Of a stretch of 64,000 bases of DNA, positions 25,212-33,557 are shown piece by piece. This DNA is from Acidobacteriota bacterium (GTDB lineage Bacteria > Acidobacteriota > Terriglobia > Terriglobales > Acidobacteriaceae), in NCBI GenBank assembly GCA_021779935.1, contig JAJXZT010000061.1, positions 1-64,000 of the forward strand, written 5' to 3'. The stretch's first letter is position 1. Every line of letters starts with the position of its first letter. The notes beneath the pieces are model-generated. The model made no database searches. It worked only from the letters and a program-made list of their open reading frames with translations, and was not told the origin of the DNA. The position numbers were made by a program, and so were the translations under genes.

Positions 25212-26429
25212 TTACTGGATGATCCCCATTCGCTTGCCCACTCGCTTGATGACTTCGAGTGCCTGCGTGAGATCATCTTTGGTGTGGGTCGCGGTAACAA
25301 TCGTCCGCACGCGCGCCTTGCCCTCGGGCACCGTCGGGAACGCGAGTCCGGTTCCCATTACGCCCTCTTCGAACAGCGCCTTGGAGAAGTCCATTGTCGT
25401 GCGCCCGTCGCCAATGATAATTGGCGTGATTGGCGTTTCGCTGGCCGGAGTGTTCACGCCACCGATGTTGTATCCGAGCAGGCCAAGTTCCTTCTTGAAG
25501 AACTTCGTGTTGTCCCAGAGTTGCTCCATCCACTGCGGTTCCTGCTCCAGCACGTCGAAAGCGGCGATGCAGGTTGCCGCAACGGATGGCGGGTGAGAGG
25601 TGGAGAACAGGAATGGCCGTCCGCGGTGATAAAGGAACTCGATCAGGTCACGTGAGCCGCAGACGTATCCGCCCAGTGCGCCTATCGCCTTCGAAAGCGT
25701 TCCCACCTGGATGTCCACGCGTCCATGCACACCAAAGTGATCGATCGTACCGCGTCCATTCCGGCCCAGGACGCCCGAGGAGTGAGCATCGTCCACCATC
25801 ATGATCGCGCCATACTTCTCCGCGATATCGCACAGCCCCGGCAGCGGACCGATATCGCCGTCCATCGAGAACACACCGTCCGTGATCAGCAACTTTCGTC
25901 CTGGCTGGTCCTTGACGCTCGCCAACTGCTCCTCGGCGTGCGCGACATCCTTGTGATGAAATACGAGGATCTTCGCGCGCGACAACCGGCAACCGTCGAT
26001 GATCGACGCATGATTCAGCTCGTCCGAGATAATGAAATCTTCCTTGCCGAGAATCGCCGAAACCGTTCCGGCGTTCGCCGTGAAGCCTGACTGAAAAACT
26101 ACGCACGCCTCCACGTTCTTGAAGCGCGCAATCTTTTCTTCCAGCTCCATGTGAATCTTCATGGTTCCGGCAATTGTCCGCACCGCGCCCGACCCGACGC
26201 CGTACTCCTTGATCGCCTTCAGCGCTGCTTCGCGAAGCTTAGGGTGGGTCGCCAGTCCCAGGTAGTTGTTGGACGCAAGATTGATCACCTTCTTGCCGTC
26301 GAAGTGGCAGACCGCCGCCTGTTCGTCGTCAAGCACGCGCAGCTTGAAGTACGTGCCCTTCTGCTTCAGTTCGTTCAGTTGATCGGTCAAATAGGAAAGC
26401 TGCGGACGTGTCCCTGTGCTTGATGCCAT
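25212..26429 (-). CDS. kbl: 2-amino-3-ketobutyrate CoA ligase (glycine C-acetyltransferase)
   Basis: 405 residues, a PLP-dependent alpha-oxoamine synthase converting 2-amino-3-ketobutyrate and CoA into glycine and acetyl-CoA. The PLP Lys is in VGTLSKAIGALGGYVCG. DGVFSMDGDIGPL, MVDDAHSSGVLG, SDELNHASIIDG and the N-terminal NNYLGLA signature are all present. Two ATGs are adjacent; the one at 26429 has AGAGG at 6 bases. It is the second gene of the tdh-kbl threonine-degradation pair, separated from tdh by a 70-base gap containing a stable hairpin. Confidence 0.94.
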   Translation of the reverse strand: MASSTGTRPQLSYLTDQLNELKQKGTYFKLRVLDDEQAAVCHFDGKKVINLASNNYLGLATHPKLREAALKAIKEYGVGSGAVRTIAGTMKIHMELEEKIARFKNVEACVVFQSGFTANAGTVSAILGKEDFIISDELNHASIIDGCRLSRAKILVFHHKDVAHAEEQLASVKDQPGRKLLITDGVFSMDGDIGPLPGLCDIAEKYGAIMMVDDAHSSGVLGRNGRGTIDHFGVHGRVDIQVGTLSKAIGALGGYVCGSRDLIEFLYHRGRPFLFSTSHPPSVAATCIAAFDVLEQEPQWMEQLWDNTKFFKKELGLLGYNIGGVNTPASETPITPIIIGDGRTTMDFSKALFEEGVMGTGLAFPTVPEGKARVRTIVTATHTKDDLTQALEVIKRVGKRMGIIQ

Positions 26430-26471
26430 CATTCGCCTCTCGGATTGCGCAGTTACGCGCGAGAACAAAAT

Positions 26472-26491
26472 GTGCGGCCCGAAGGCCGCAC
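26472..26491 (-). terminator. Intercistronic UUCG hairpin between tdh and kbl
   Basis: GTGCGGCC (26472-26479) and GGCCGCAC (26484-26491) form an 8-pair stem. In the leftward transcript the loop reads UUCG, an especially stable tetraloop, and ATTTTGTTC follows. It could partially terminate after tdh and set the tdh:kbl ratio, or stabilise the tdh message. Confidence 0.55.
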
Positions 26492-26500
26492 GGAACCCTG

Positions 26501-27553
26501 TTACTTCACTCCTTGCGGGTAGAGAAGAATCTTGCTCGCCTTACCCGAATTCAGCTTCTCCATACCCTTGCTGAAATCGCGCATCGCCATGCGGTCTGTA
26601 ATCACCGGATGCAGGTTGAGCTTTCCGGCTTTCAACAGGGCCGTCATCTGGTACCAGGTCTCATACATCTTGCGCCCGTTGATTCCCTGTACCAGCGCAC
26701 CCTTGAAGATGATGTCGTTCGCCAGGTCAAGTTCCACCGGCCGCGACGGAATTCCCAGCAGCGACATCCGGCCGCCCCGGCGCAATACGTCGAACCCCAG
26801 TTTGATTGCGTCCTTGTGGCCTGCCATTTCCAGTACCACGTCGACTCCCGTACCTCCCGTATGATCCATAATCATCGTCCGCACATCGTCTTTTGTCGGA
26901 TCGAGCACCAGGTCGGCATCCATTTTCTTTGCTACTTCACGGCGGTATTCGTTTACCTCAATCGCATACACCGCCGTCGCTCCGCAGGCCCTTGCCACGG
27001 CGATCGAGAACAATCCGATTGGGCCGCAGCCCGTGATGGCGACAGTTTTTGCAGCGATATCTCCCGCTAGAACCGTATGCACGGCGTTACCCAGCGGATC
27101 GAGTATGGAGGCATAATCCGGAGGAATCGTAGGATCAAGTTTCCAGATATTCGATTCGGGAATCGTCACGTATTCGGCGAATGCACCATCGGCATCAACG
27201 CCGATGATCTTGACGTGCTGGCAGATGTGCGCCTGTCCAGTCCTGCATTGCAGGCACTTGCCGCAGGCCACGTGCATTTCGGCCGAGACAAAGTCGCCTT
27301 CCTTGACGCTCGTGACTTCATCGCCAAGTGCCACAACTTCACCGCAGAACTCGTGGCCGGGAATGAGCGGGGGATGAATGCGCCCCTGCGCCCACGGATC
27401 CCAGTTGTAAATATGAACGTCGGTACCGCATACCGATGCTACTTTTACCTTTACCAATACATCGGTTCGGCCGTATTTCGGGATTTTGACTTCACGAATT
27501 TCCGCGCCCGCTTTTGCTTCGGGCTTTACAACGGCGAGCATTGTGTCAGACAT
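26501..27553 (-). CDS. tdh: L-threonine 3-dehydrogenase
   Basis: 350-residue zinc-dependent medium-chain dehydrogenase oxidising threonine to 2-amino-3-ketobutyrate with NAD+. It shows the catalytic zinc ligands in SVCGTDVH and PGHEFCGEV, the structural four-Cys zinc loop CGKCLQCRTGQAHIC, and the Rossmann fold VAITGCGPIGLFSIAVARACG with an acidic residue after beta-2 (EVNEYR), consistent with NAD. The start MSDTML at 27553 gives the family length; the upstream extension in the longer frame is not typical. It forms a leftward pair with kbl. Confidence 0.94.
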   Translation of the reverse strand: MSDTMLAVVKPEAKAGAEIREVKIPKYGRTDVLVKVKVASVCGTDVHIYNWDPWAQGRIHPPLIPGHEFCGEVVALGDEVTSVKEGDFVSAEMHVACGKCLQCRTGQAHICQHVKIIGVDADGAFAEYVTIPESNIWKLDPTIPPDYASILDPLGNAVHTVLAGDIAAKTVAITGCGPIGLFSIAVARACGATAVYAIEVNEYRREVAKKMDADLVLDPTKDDVRTMIMDHTGGTGVDVVLEMAGHKDAIKLGFDVLRRGGRMSLLGIPSRPVELDLANDIIFKGALVQGINGRKMYETWYQMTALLKAGKLNLHPVITDRMAMRDFSKGMEKLNSGKASKILLYPQGVK

Positions 27554-27914
27554 GGGATGATGGCTTTCCAGCCGCTGTAAAATTCCCGCGCATGGGCCGC
27601 GCGGACAACGGCGCAATGATGGAGTTAAGAACTGCGTATTTTAACACTGCGTGGGCTTTCTACTCCGCACCCGCCGTCACTTCATCGTGGGTCGCCTCCT
27701 CCATTTTTTCTGCAAGTGACGGCCAGCGTCCTCAGGTACACCCTTCTCTCGTAACTTCGACTTTCTTTCAAATATGTAAAAATCTGTTGACATGTGCACT
27801 AACTAACCACAAAATATTGTGGCAGTGGCAGTAATCATCCAAGTTGTGGGATGGTACTGTTGGCTAGGCCCAAATCTAACCACCTTCAAGGGAGAAGGTT
27901 CTAGGAGGCATCAC
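27554..27914. other. Divergent intergenic region between tdh and the mini-gene
   Basis: 360 bases that should carry the leftward tdh promoter and a rightward promoter for the 18-codon mini-gene. A TTGACA at 27787-27792 is the best rightward -35 candidate, with AT-rich CACAAAATATTG about 16-18 bases downstream. ACCTTC (27882-27887) and GAAGGT (27894-27899) form a small hairpin right before the ribosome site of the mini-gene. No other gene is seen. Confidence 0.5.
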
Positions 27915-27971
27915 ATGCCAGTAAAGAAGAAGGCCGCAAAGAAAGCTGCAAAGAAGAAAGCCAAGAAGTAA
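27915..27971 (+). CDS. 18-aa Lys/Ala mini-gene
   Basis: The frame encodes MPVKKKAAKKAAKKKAKK, of which 11 residues are Lys and 5 Ala. It is preceded by a near-perfect Shine-Dalgarno, TAGGAGGCATCAC, and followed by two hairpins, the second a canonical terminator. Such composition is that of histone H1-like or AlgP-type tails and of disordered nucleic-acid-binding extensions, but here it is a whole gene. The frame is also open upstream for more than 20 codons, but the ribosome site points to this ATG. A regulatory or leader function for the ORF, rather than the peptide itself, cannot be excluded. Confidence 0.65.
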   Translation: MPVKKKAAKKAAKKKAKK

Positions 27972-27976
27972 CTGGT

Positions 27977-27994
27977 GCGAGGTCTGAACCTCGC
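27977..27994 (+). other. Short stem-loop after the mini-gene
   Basis: GCGAGGT (27977-27983) and ACCTCGC (27988-27994) around CTGA. It lies 5 bases past the stop and 26 bases before the terminator, so the transcript has two consecutive hairpins. Confidence 0.6.
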
Positions 27995-28020
27995 GAGAAA
28001 GTTTAGGCCCTATCTGTAGA

Positions 28021-28046
28021 GTCTCCGCTAACGCGGAGACTTTTTT
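28021..28046 (+). terminator. Canonical rho-independent terminator of the mini-gene
   Basis: GTCTCCGC (28021-28028) and GCGGAGAC (28033-28040) around TAAC, followed directly by six Ts. It proves a rightward transcript ends here, about 50 bases beyond the 18-codon frame. Confidence 0.9.
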
Positions 28047-28251
28047 GTTGCTCGCTACAATTTCCACGGGAATCAAAACGTCAGCGGCACGTCCGTCCGC
28101 TATGGCACTTGGCGGCCAGTTTCGTCAGGGCAGAGTTGTTACACCCATCGCATACGTGTTACAAAGCAATGAAAGCACGGAAGGGGAGGCGCCCGCTGCG
28201 AATGCGGGCCGCTCGCGCAACACGCTGGCGCCAGCTTCCGCTCAGAGGCAC

Positions 28252-28674
28252 ATGGCAACGTCCAACAAGAAGCGCGGCAAGGCAAAATCCGAGGAAGTCA
28301 TCATCCCGGACAAGCTTTACTTTCGCATCGGCGAAGTCTCCAAACTCGCGAAGTTGCCCGCCTACGTTCTTCGCTTCTGGGAGACCGAGTTTCCACAGCT
28401 TCGCCCCAACAAGGGCAGCACGGGCCAGCGCATGTATCGCCGTCGCGACGTCGAAAACACCCTGCTTATCAAGAAGCTGCTTTACGAGGATGGGTACACA
28501 ATTGCCGGTGCGCGCGAGAAGTTACGCGCCGACCTGAAGCCCGGAAAAGACCAGGTGGTCCTTCCATTTACGTCAGGCCAACCGAATACTGCCCAACTCA
28601 AGCACGTTCGTCAGGAATTGAATGAAATCCTGAAGCTCCTGAATAAAAGCTCGCGCAAGCGCCGCGAGGACTAG
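28252..28674 (+). CDS. MerR-type winged-helix transcriptional regulator
   Basis: 140 residues from the ATG at 28252 (AGAGGC upstream). After a basic start (SNKKRGKAKSEE) the MerR DNA-binding domain reads YFRIGEVSKLAKLPAYVLRFWETEFPQLRPNKGSTGQRMYRRRDVENTLLIKKLLY, followed by DGYTIAGAREKLRADL. There is no cysteine-rich metal site and only a short C-terminal coiled tail (QLKHVRQELNEILKLLNKSS). This class is widespread as a housekeeping regulator of unknown ligand. The longer frame upstream of 28252 is unlikely, as it lies between the terminator and a weak context. It converges on the PilT-type gene. Confidence 0.85.
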   Translation: MATSNKKRGKAKSEEVIIPDKLYFRIGEVSKLAKLPAYVLRFWETEFPQLRPNKGSTGQRMYRRRDVENTLLIKKLLYEDGYTIAGAREKLRADLKPGKDQVVLPFTSGQPNTAQLKHVRQELNEILKLLNKSSRKRRED

Positions 28675-28692
28675 CGGCTGCCGCTTACGTTT

Positions 28693-29892
28693 CTACCGTT
28701 CGATCTCCGGGTCTCCGCTGAGTTTCTCCGCGTCCCGCTGCTCTTCAATCAAATCTGCCAGCGATAGCCGCAGATTACCTGGATTGGTCGCATACTGCAG
28801 GGCAATTTCCATGTCCACTACGCCGTTGCGGACCATCTTCTCCAGTTCGCCGTCGAAATACTGCATGCCATCCTGCTCACCATCGCGCATCGCGTCCAGC
28901 AAGGTTTTTCCCTCTCCTTCGCCCTTCTCCACATACTCCTGCGTGCGCAGCGTCGACTTCAGGACTTCCATCGCGGCCACGCGCCCGTTGCCGTCCTTGC
29001 GCGGCAGCAGCCGTTGCGCGACAAAATAGCGGAACGATGCAGCCAACCTCACTCGAATCGTGTCCTGGTCGGAGAGCGGAAAGACACCGATGATGCGCTC
29101 CACCGTCTTTGACGCATCGATCGTATGCAGTGTGGAAAATACGAGATGCCCGGTTTCAGCGGCGGTCAGAGCGATGTCGATCGTCTCCTTGTCGCGCATT
29201 TCGCCGACTAGGATGACCTTTGGCGCCTGCCGCAGCGCCGCGCGCAACGCCGATGAAAAGCTGAACGTGTCGCTATGCAGTTCGCGCTGATGAATCGTCG
29301 CCTTCTTGTGCGGGTGGACGAACTCCACCGGGTCTTCGATGGTAATGATGTGTTCGGCTTTCGTCTGGTTAATCAGGTCGATGATCGCTGCCAGCGTCGA
29401 CGACTTTCCAGATCCGGTCGGCCCCGTGACCAGCACGATGCCGTTCTTCAGATCGCCAATCTTCTTCAATTCATCGGGCAGCCCAAGTTCCTCGAACGTC
29501 GGGATTCGGCTGGCGATCACGCGCATCACGATCGCATACGTGCCGCGTTGCTTGAAGATGTTTGTCCGGAAACGTCCTACCTGCGGAATTCCATACGAAA
29601 GATCGGCCGAGCCTTCGTCCTTGAGCATCTGCGCTGCCACGCGGTTCGTCCCGATCAGGTCCGCAGCGATCTGCGCCGTGTGCAACGGCCCAAGCACGCC
29701 CACTCCCGGCACCGGCACCGGCACCAGGTGTCCGCTAAGTTCCACTTGCGGCGGCCGCCCGGGAGAGAAGATAAGATCACTCACGCCCTTGCCGCTCTTC
29801 AGCATGGCGGTAATCAACTCAGGCGTTGAAATTGGCAGCCGATTTGAATTTGCCGCGCTGTCTGCCGGCACGCTTGAAGGAGGAGTACTCAC
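28693..29892 (-). CDS. PilT/PilU-type twitching motility ATPase
   Basis: 399 residues with GTG start and GGAGGG six bases upstream. The N-terminal PAS-like domain (ISTPELITAMLKSGKGVSDLIFSPGRPPQVELSG) is followed by the secretion-ATPase core: Walker A GPTGSGKSSTLAAIIDLIN, the Asp box EDPVEFVH, Walker B VILVGEMRDKETIDIAL and the His box GHLVFSTLHTIDA. The family drives pilus retraction at the inner membrane. An additional 40-residue C-terminal acidic region (LEKMVRNGVVDMEIALQYATNPGN) is PilU-like. It is a single gene; no pilus structural genes are in the window. Confidence 0.88.
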   Translation of the reverse strand: MSTPPSSVPADSAANSNRLPISTPELITAMLKSGKGVSDLIFSPGRPPQVELSGHLVPVPVPGVGVLGPLHTAQIAADLIGTNRVAAQMLKDEGSADLSYGIPQVGRFRTNIFKQRGTYAIVMRVIASRIPTFEELGLPDELKKIGDLKNGIVLVTGPTGSGKSSTLAAIIDLINQTKAEHIITIEDPVEFVHPHKKATIHQRELHSDTFSFSSALRAALRQAPKVILVGEMRDKETIDIALTAAETGHLVFSTLHTIDASKTVERIIGVFPLSDQDTIRVRLAASFRYFVAQRLLPRKDGNGRVAAMEVLKSTLRTQEYVEKGEGEGKTLLDAMRDGEQDGMQYFDGELEKMVRNGVVDMEIALQYATNPGNLRLSLADLIEEQRDAEKLSGDPEIER

Positions 29893-30014
29893 CCGTGACC
29901 CTCCACGATAGGATGTTCGTTACCCTATCGAAGAATTGCTCCGCAATCAATCGCATCTTGGGAATTAATAGCGTAATCTGTTCCGTCTCAGGCATTCGGC
30001 GCTATGGCCAGTCG

Positions 30015-31073
30015 TTACCCGCGAACGGAATAATGCGCTGGAGACACACTACGCAGCCGTTCAGCGGCGGATTCAGGCGTGATGTCGCGCTGCGGCGACG
30101 CCAGCAATTCGAAGCCAACCATGAATTTCCTTACGGTGGCCGAGCGCAGCAGTGGCGGCAGGAAATGCGCGTGGAAATGCCACTCCGGGTGCTCACGCCC
30201 GTCCGTGGGACGCTGATGGAAGCCCATCGAATAAGGGAAGGAAATCTCGAAGAGGTTGTCGTAGCGGGTTGTCAGTTGCTTCAGAATATCTGCAAGTGCC
30301 GTTCTTCCGCGACCATCCAGTCCCGTGATGTCAGACACGTGTCTCCGGCTTACCACCAGCGTCTCGAACGGCCAGACTGCCCAGAAGGGCACCACGGCGA
30401 GGAAGTCGTCATTCGCGCAGACGGCGCGATCTCCTGCCGTAGCCTCCAGCGCAAGATACTCGCACAATAGACACTTTCCATGGCGCTCCAGGTATTCTTT
30501 CTGCGCCTGTTGTTCTTTTTTCGGTTCGTTCGGCAGGCTCTTGGTCGCCCAGATTTGGCAGTGCGGATGCGGATTGCTTGCGCCCATCATCGCGCCGCGG
30601 TTTTCGAAAATCTGCACGTACCCTACGTTGTTCCTGCATCCAAGTTCCGCGAATTGCGCCGCCCACAGGTCCACTACCGTTCGGATTTCTGCCACCGTCA
30701 TCCGCGCCAGCGTGAGATCGTGTCGCGGCGAGAAGCACAAAACCCGGCAGTTGCCCGGCTCGCTTTCCGCAACCAGCAACTCATCGCCATTTGTGTCCAT
30801 GGCAACCGCAGGCACATCCGGTTTCAGCGCCGCAAAGTCGTTGTCGAACACAAACGTCGAGTCGTATTTCGGATTTCGCGCTCCACCTGCGCGTTCATTA
30901 CCTGGACACAGGTAACACTCGGGATCGTAGGCAGGAACCGCCTCCTGCTCGGTTCTCTCCACCTGCCCTTGCCACGGACGCTTTGTTCGATGGGGAGAAA
31001 CCACCACCCATTCGCCCGTCAGGGGATTAAACCGCCGATGCGGCACTTCCTTCAATTCGTCGATGCCAGCCAT
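30015..31073 (-). CDS. galT: Galactose-1-phosphate uridylyltransferase
   Basis: 352 residues transferring UMP between UDP-glucose and galactose 1-phosphate. The nucleophile motif reads [12 protein letters not shown], where the canonical sequence is GxSNPHPHGQIWA; the catalytic His pair is retained. Zinc-site cysteines appear in [10 protein letters not shown], and the C-terminal half includes [14 protein letters not shown] and [18 protein letters not shown] 31073 lies 8 bases past the galE stop. It is the last gene of the leftward galactose operon. Confidence 0.94.
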   Translation of the reverse strand: MAGIDELKEVPHRRFNPLTGEWVVVSPHRTKRPWQGQVERTEQEAVPAYDPECYLCPGNERAGGARNPKYDSTFVFDNDFAALKPDVPAVAMDTNGDELLVAESEPGNCRVLCFSPRHDLTLARMTVAEIRTVVDLWAAQFAELGCRNNVGYVQIFENRGAMMGASNPHPHCQIWATKSLPNEPKKEQQAQKEYLERHGKCLLCEYLALEATAGDRAVCANDDFLAVVPFWAVWPFETLVVSRRHVSDITGLDGRGRTALADILKQLTTRYDNLFEISFPYSMGFHQRPTDGREHPEWHFHAHFLPPLLRSATVRKFMVGFELLASPQRDITPESAAERLRSVSPAHYSVRG

Positions 31074-31081
31074 GCCGCCGT

Positions 31082-32071
31082 TTATCCTTCGTATCCGTTT
31101 GGATTTCGCTGCGCCCATTCCCACGCAGATTGGATGATCGCCTCCAACTCCGCATACTGAGGCTTCCAGCCGAGTTCGCGTCGAATCTTCTCCGAGCTTG
31201 CCACCAGCACCGCAGGATCGCCAGGTCGCCGCGCGTTCTCCACCGCGGGAATTGCATGCCCAGTCACGCGCCGCGCAGCTTCAATCACTTCCCGCACGCT
31301 GAACCCGCGTCCATTGCCAAGGTTGTAGATGAGTGCCGCCGCGTCGTCTCTCTTCGCCAACGCGTCCAATGCCAGCAGATGGGCGCTCGCCAGGTCCGTG
31401 ATGTGAATGTAGTCGCGGACGCACGTGCCATCTGGAGTGTTGTAATCGGTTCCGAAAATTGAGATGCTCTGTCGCGTTCCGGCAGCCACTTGCAGGATCA
31501 GGGGGATCAGGTGCGTTTCCGGATGATGTGCTTCGCCGCGTTCCGCCGTGGCTCCGGCAGCATTGAAATATCGCAGGCTGGCATACGACAAGCCGTGAAT
31601 GCGGTGAAACCAGCTCAACATCTTCTCCACCAGCAGCTTCGACTCCCCGTACGCATTTGTCGGACGCAGTGGATCGTCTTCTTCAATCGGAATGCGCTCA
31701 GGATCGCCAAACAACGCAGCCGTCGACGAGAACACGAATCGCTTCACGCCCTTTTCCAGCATCACTTCCAGCAGGGTCAGTGCGTTGGCTGAATTGTTGC
31801 GAAAGAATCGCTCCGGCTCTTTCATCGATTCGCCGGCTTCGATCCACGCGGCGAAATGCATCACCGCGTCGAATTCCTGCGCGTCGAAGAGCTCTCGCAA
31901 GCGATCGCGATTGCCCACGTCCCCCACCACCAACTTCGCCCCAACCGGCACCGCGTGTGTGCTGCCCTTGCTGAGGTTGTCGTAGATAACGACGGAGTGC
32001 CCCGCATCCAGCAACTGCGCGGCAACCACGCTTCCGATGTAGCCCGCACCGCCAGTCACCAGGACTTTCAT
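31082..32071 (-). CDS. galE: UDP-glucose 4-epimerase
   Basis: 329 residues of the extended SDR family, interconverting UDP-galactose and UDP-glucose. The NAD fold TGGAGYIGS opens the protein, the catalytic Tyr-Lys appears in YGESK and the Ser/Thr of the triad in [24 protein letters not shown] is a GalE hallmark. ATG 32071 overlaps the galK stop in an ATGA junction, showing translational coupling. Confidence 0.96.
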   Translation of the reverse strand: MKVLVTGGAGYIGSVVAAQLLDAGHSVVIYDNLSKGSTHAVPVGAKLVVGDVGNRDRLRELFDAQEFDAVMHFAAWIEAGESMKEPERFFRNNSANALTLLEVMLEKGVKRFVFSSTAALFGDPERIPIEEDDPLRPTNAYGESKLLVEKMLSWFHRIHGLSYASLRYFNAAGATAERGEAHHPETHLIPLILQVAAGTRQSISIFGTDYNTPDGTCVRDYIHITDLASAHLLALDALAKRDDAAALIYNLGNGRGFSVREVIEAARRVTGHAIPAVENARRPGDPAVLVASSEKIRRELGWKPQYAELEAIIQSAWEWAQRNPNGYEG

Positions 32072-33261
32072 CGCGCGCCATCCTCCACTACCTCGCCAGC
32101 AGCTTCCGCCGCCGAGCATACGTAAACATCCGCCGCTAGATTTGTCACTCGCTGGTACTCTCGCTTGATCGTGCTGGTGAATGCTTCCACCGCGTCGGCT
32201 CTTACAAGATTCACTGTACAGCCGCCAAAACCCCCGCCCGTCATGCGTGCGCCATAGACGCCGTCGATTGCCGAAGCAATTTCCACCATCGCATCCAATT
32301 CCGCGCAGCTCACTTCATAGTCGTCACGCAGACTTCGGTGCGATTCCGCCATCAGCACGCCGAACTCCTTCATATCGCCTCTCAACAGCGCCCTCGCCGC
32401 CTTTTCCACGCGCACGTCTTCGCTAACCACGTGGCGGCATCTGCGATAAGTCGTCTCCGGAATTTCACTCGCAAATTTCTCCAGATCCGCAGGAGTGACA
32501 TCGCGCAGCGCCCGGATCGCCGGCAGATGTTGCCTGAGGATTCGCACGCCTTCCTCGCAACTGGCGCGGCGCAGGTTGTACTCTCCGCCTGCCAGTTCGT
32601 GTTTGACGTTCGTATTGCAGATCACTAGACGCGCATTGTCGTCCAGCGGAAGCAGTTGGTAGAAAAGGCTGCGGCAGTCGAGCATCAGCGCGTGTTGCCG
32701 CTGTCCGAAGCATGCGATGAACTGGTCCATGATGCCGCACATTGTTCCGGCATATTCGTGCTCCGCTTTTTGGCAGACCCTCGACACCTCCGCACGATCC
32801 ATCTCGACGCCAGAGTTTGCCAGCAATGCATTTGCCACCGCCACTTCGATTGCCGCCGAGGAACTCAGTCCAGCGCCAATCGGAACTTCTCCGCGCAACA
32901 CAAGATTCGCGCCACCCAGTTTGGTCCCCTTACTGAGCAGGACACCCGCGACACCTCTCACGTAATCCGACCAGTGCCCCGTGGGACCGCGATCGATGCG
33001 GTCAAGGCCGAACTCCACCGCTTCGCTGAAATTATCTGAGTAAACACTCAGCTTCCTGTCAGCCCGCGGGCCGATGGCGGCAAAAGTGTAGAACTCTATT
33101 GCGGCGGGCATCACGAAACCGTCGTTGTAATCCGTGTGCTCGCCAATCAGGTTCACGCGTCCCGGAGCACGAAACACACGCGGCTTGTCGCCATAAAACT
33201 CCGTGAAGATTCCTCTTGCGCGTTCGGCGCCGAAGGTCTCCCCTCTGGTCGTTAGATCCAT
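32068..33261 (-). CDS. galK: Galactokinase
   Basis: 397-residue GHMP kinase phosphorylating galactose at C1. The galactose signature GRVNLIGEHTDYNDGFVMP, the ATP loop PIGAGLSSSAAIEVA and the C-terminal GARMTGGGFGGCTVNLV are intact. The ATG at 33261 gives the family N-terminus; a longer open frame overlaps the upstream membrane-protein gene and is not used. It sits between a small membrane protein and galE. Confidence 0.96.
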   Translation of the reverse strand: MDLTTRGETFGAERARGIFTEFYGDKPRVFRAPGRVNLIGEHTDYNDGFVMPAAIEFYTFAAIGPRADRKLSVYSDNFSEAVEFGLDRIDRGPTGHWSDYVRGVAGVLLSKGTKLGGANLVLRGEVPIGAGLSSSAAIEVAVANALLANSGVEMDRAEVSRVCQKAEHEYAGTMCGIMDQFIACFGQRQHALMLDCRSLFYQLLPLDDNARLVICNTNVKHELAGGEYNLRRASCEEGVRILRQHLPAIRALRDVTPADLEKFASEIPETTYRRCRHVVSEDVRVEKAARALLRGDMKEFGVLMAESHRSLRDDYEVSCAELDAMVEIASAIDGVYGARMTGGGFGGCTVNLVRADAVEAFTSTIKREYQRVTNLAADVYVCSAAEAAGEVVEDGAR

Positions 33262-33278
33262 GTCTGTTCTGCTTGTTT

Positions 33279-33545
33279 CTAGTGTCCGTTTGGCCGTGAT
33301 TGCTTGCCTGCCTGATTTCCGGCTCCGGCTTCTTTCGCCGCCGCGGCTGCCCGTCTTCCGCCGCGAATGCCATACGCCAGCATCAATGCGCCAAACACCA
33401 GCAGCACAGAGCCCCAATCCAGGTTAACGTTGATCCCCAACGATCGCTGATAGATCGCGGAATTGCCAAACGCACCAAACAGGACAAGGATCATCCCCAG
33501 GATGGAGAACATCAGGCCAATCGGTATCCGAATATCGAGACCCAT
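33279..33545 (-). CDS. Small membrane protein of the galactose operon
   Basis: 88 residues with two hydrophobic helices (IPIGLMFSILGMILVLFGAFG and WGSVLLVFGALMLAYGI) and a basic, Ala/Gly-rich tail. It lies between the SSS transporter, whose stop is 12 bases upstream, and galK. The tight spacing implies one transcript. I recognise no family. An accessory to the symporter is the simplest guess. Confidence 0.75.
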   Translation of the reverse strand: MGLDIRIPIGLMFSILGMILVLFGAFGNSAIYQRSLGINVNLDWGSVLLVFGALMLAYGIRGGRRAAAAAKEAGAGNQAGKQSRPNGH

Positions 33546-33557
33546 CGCATTCACTTC

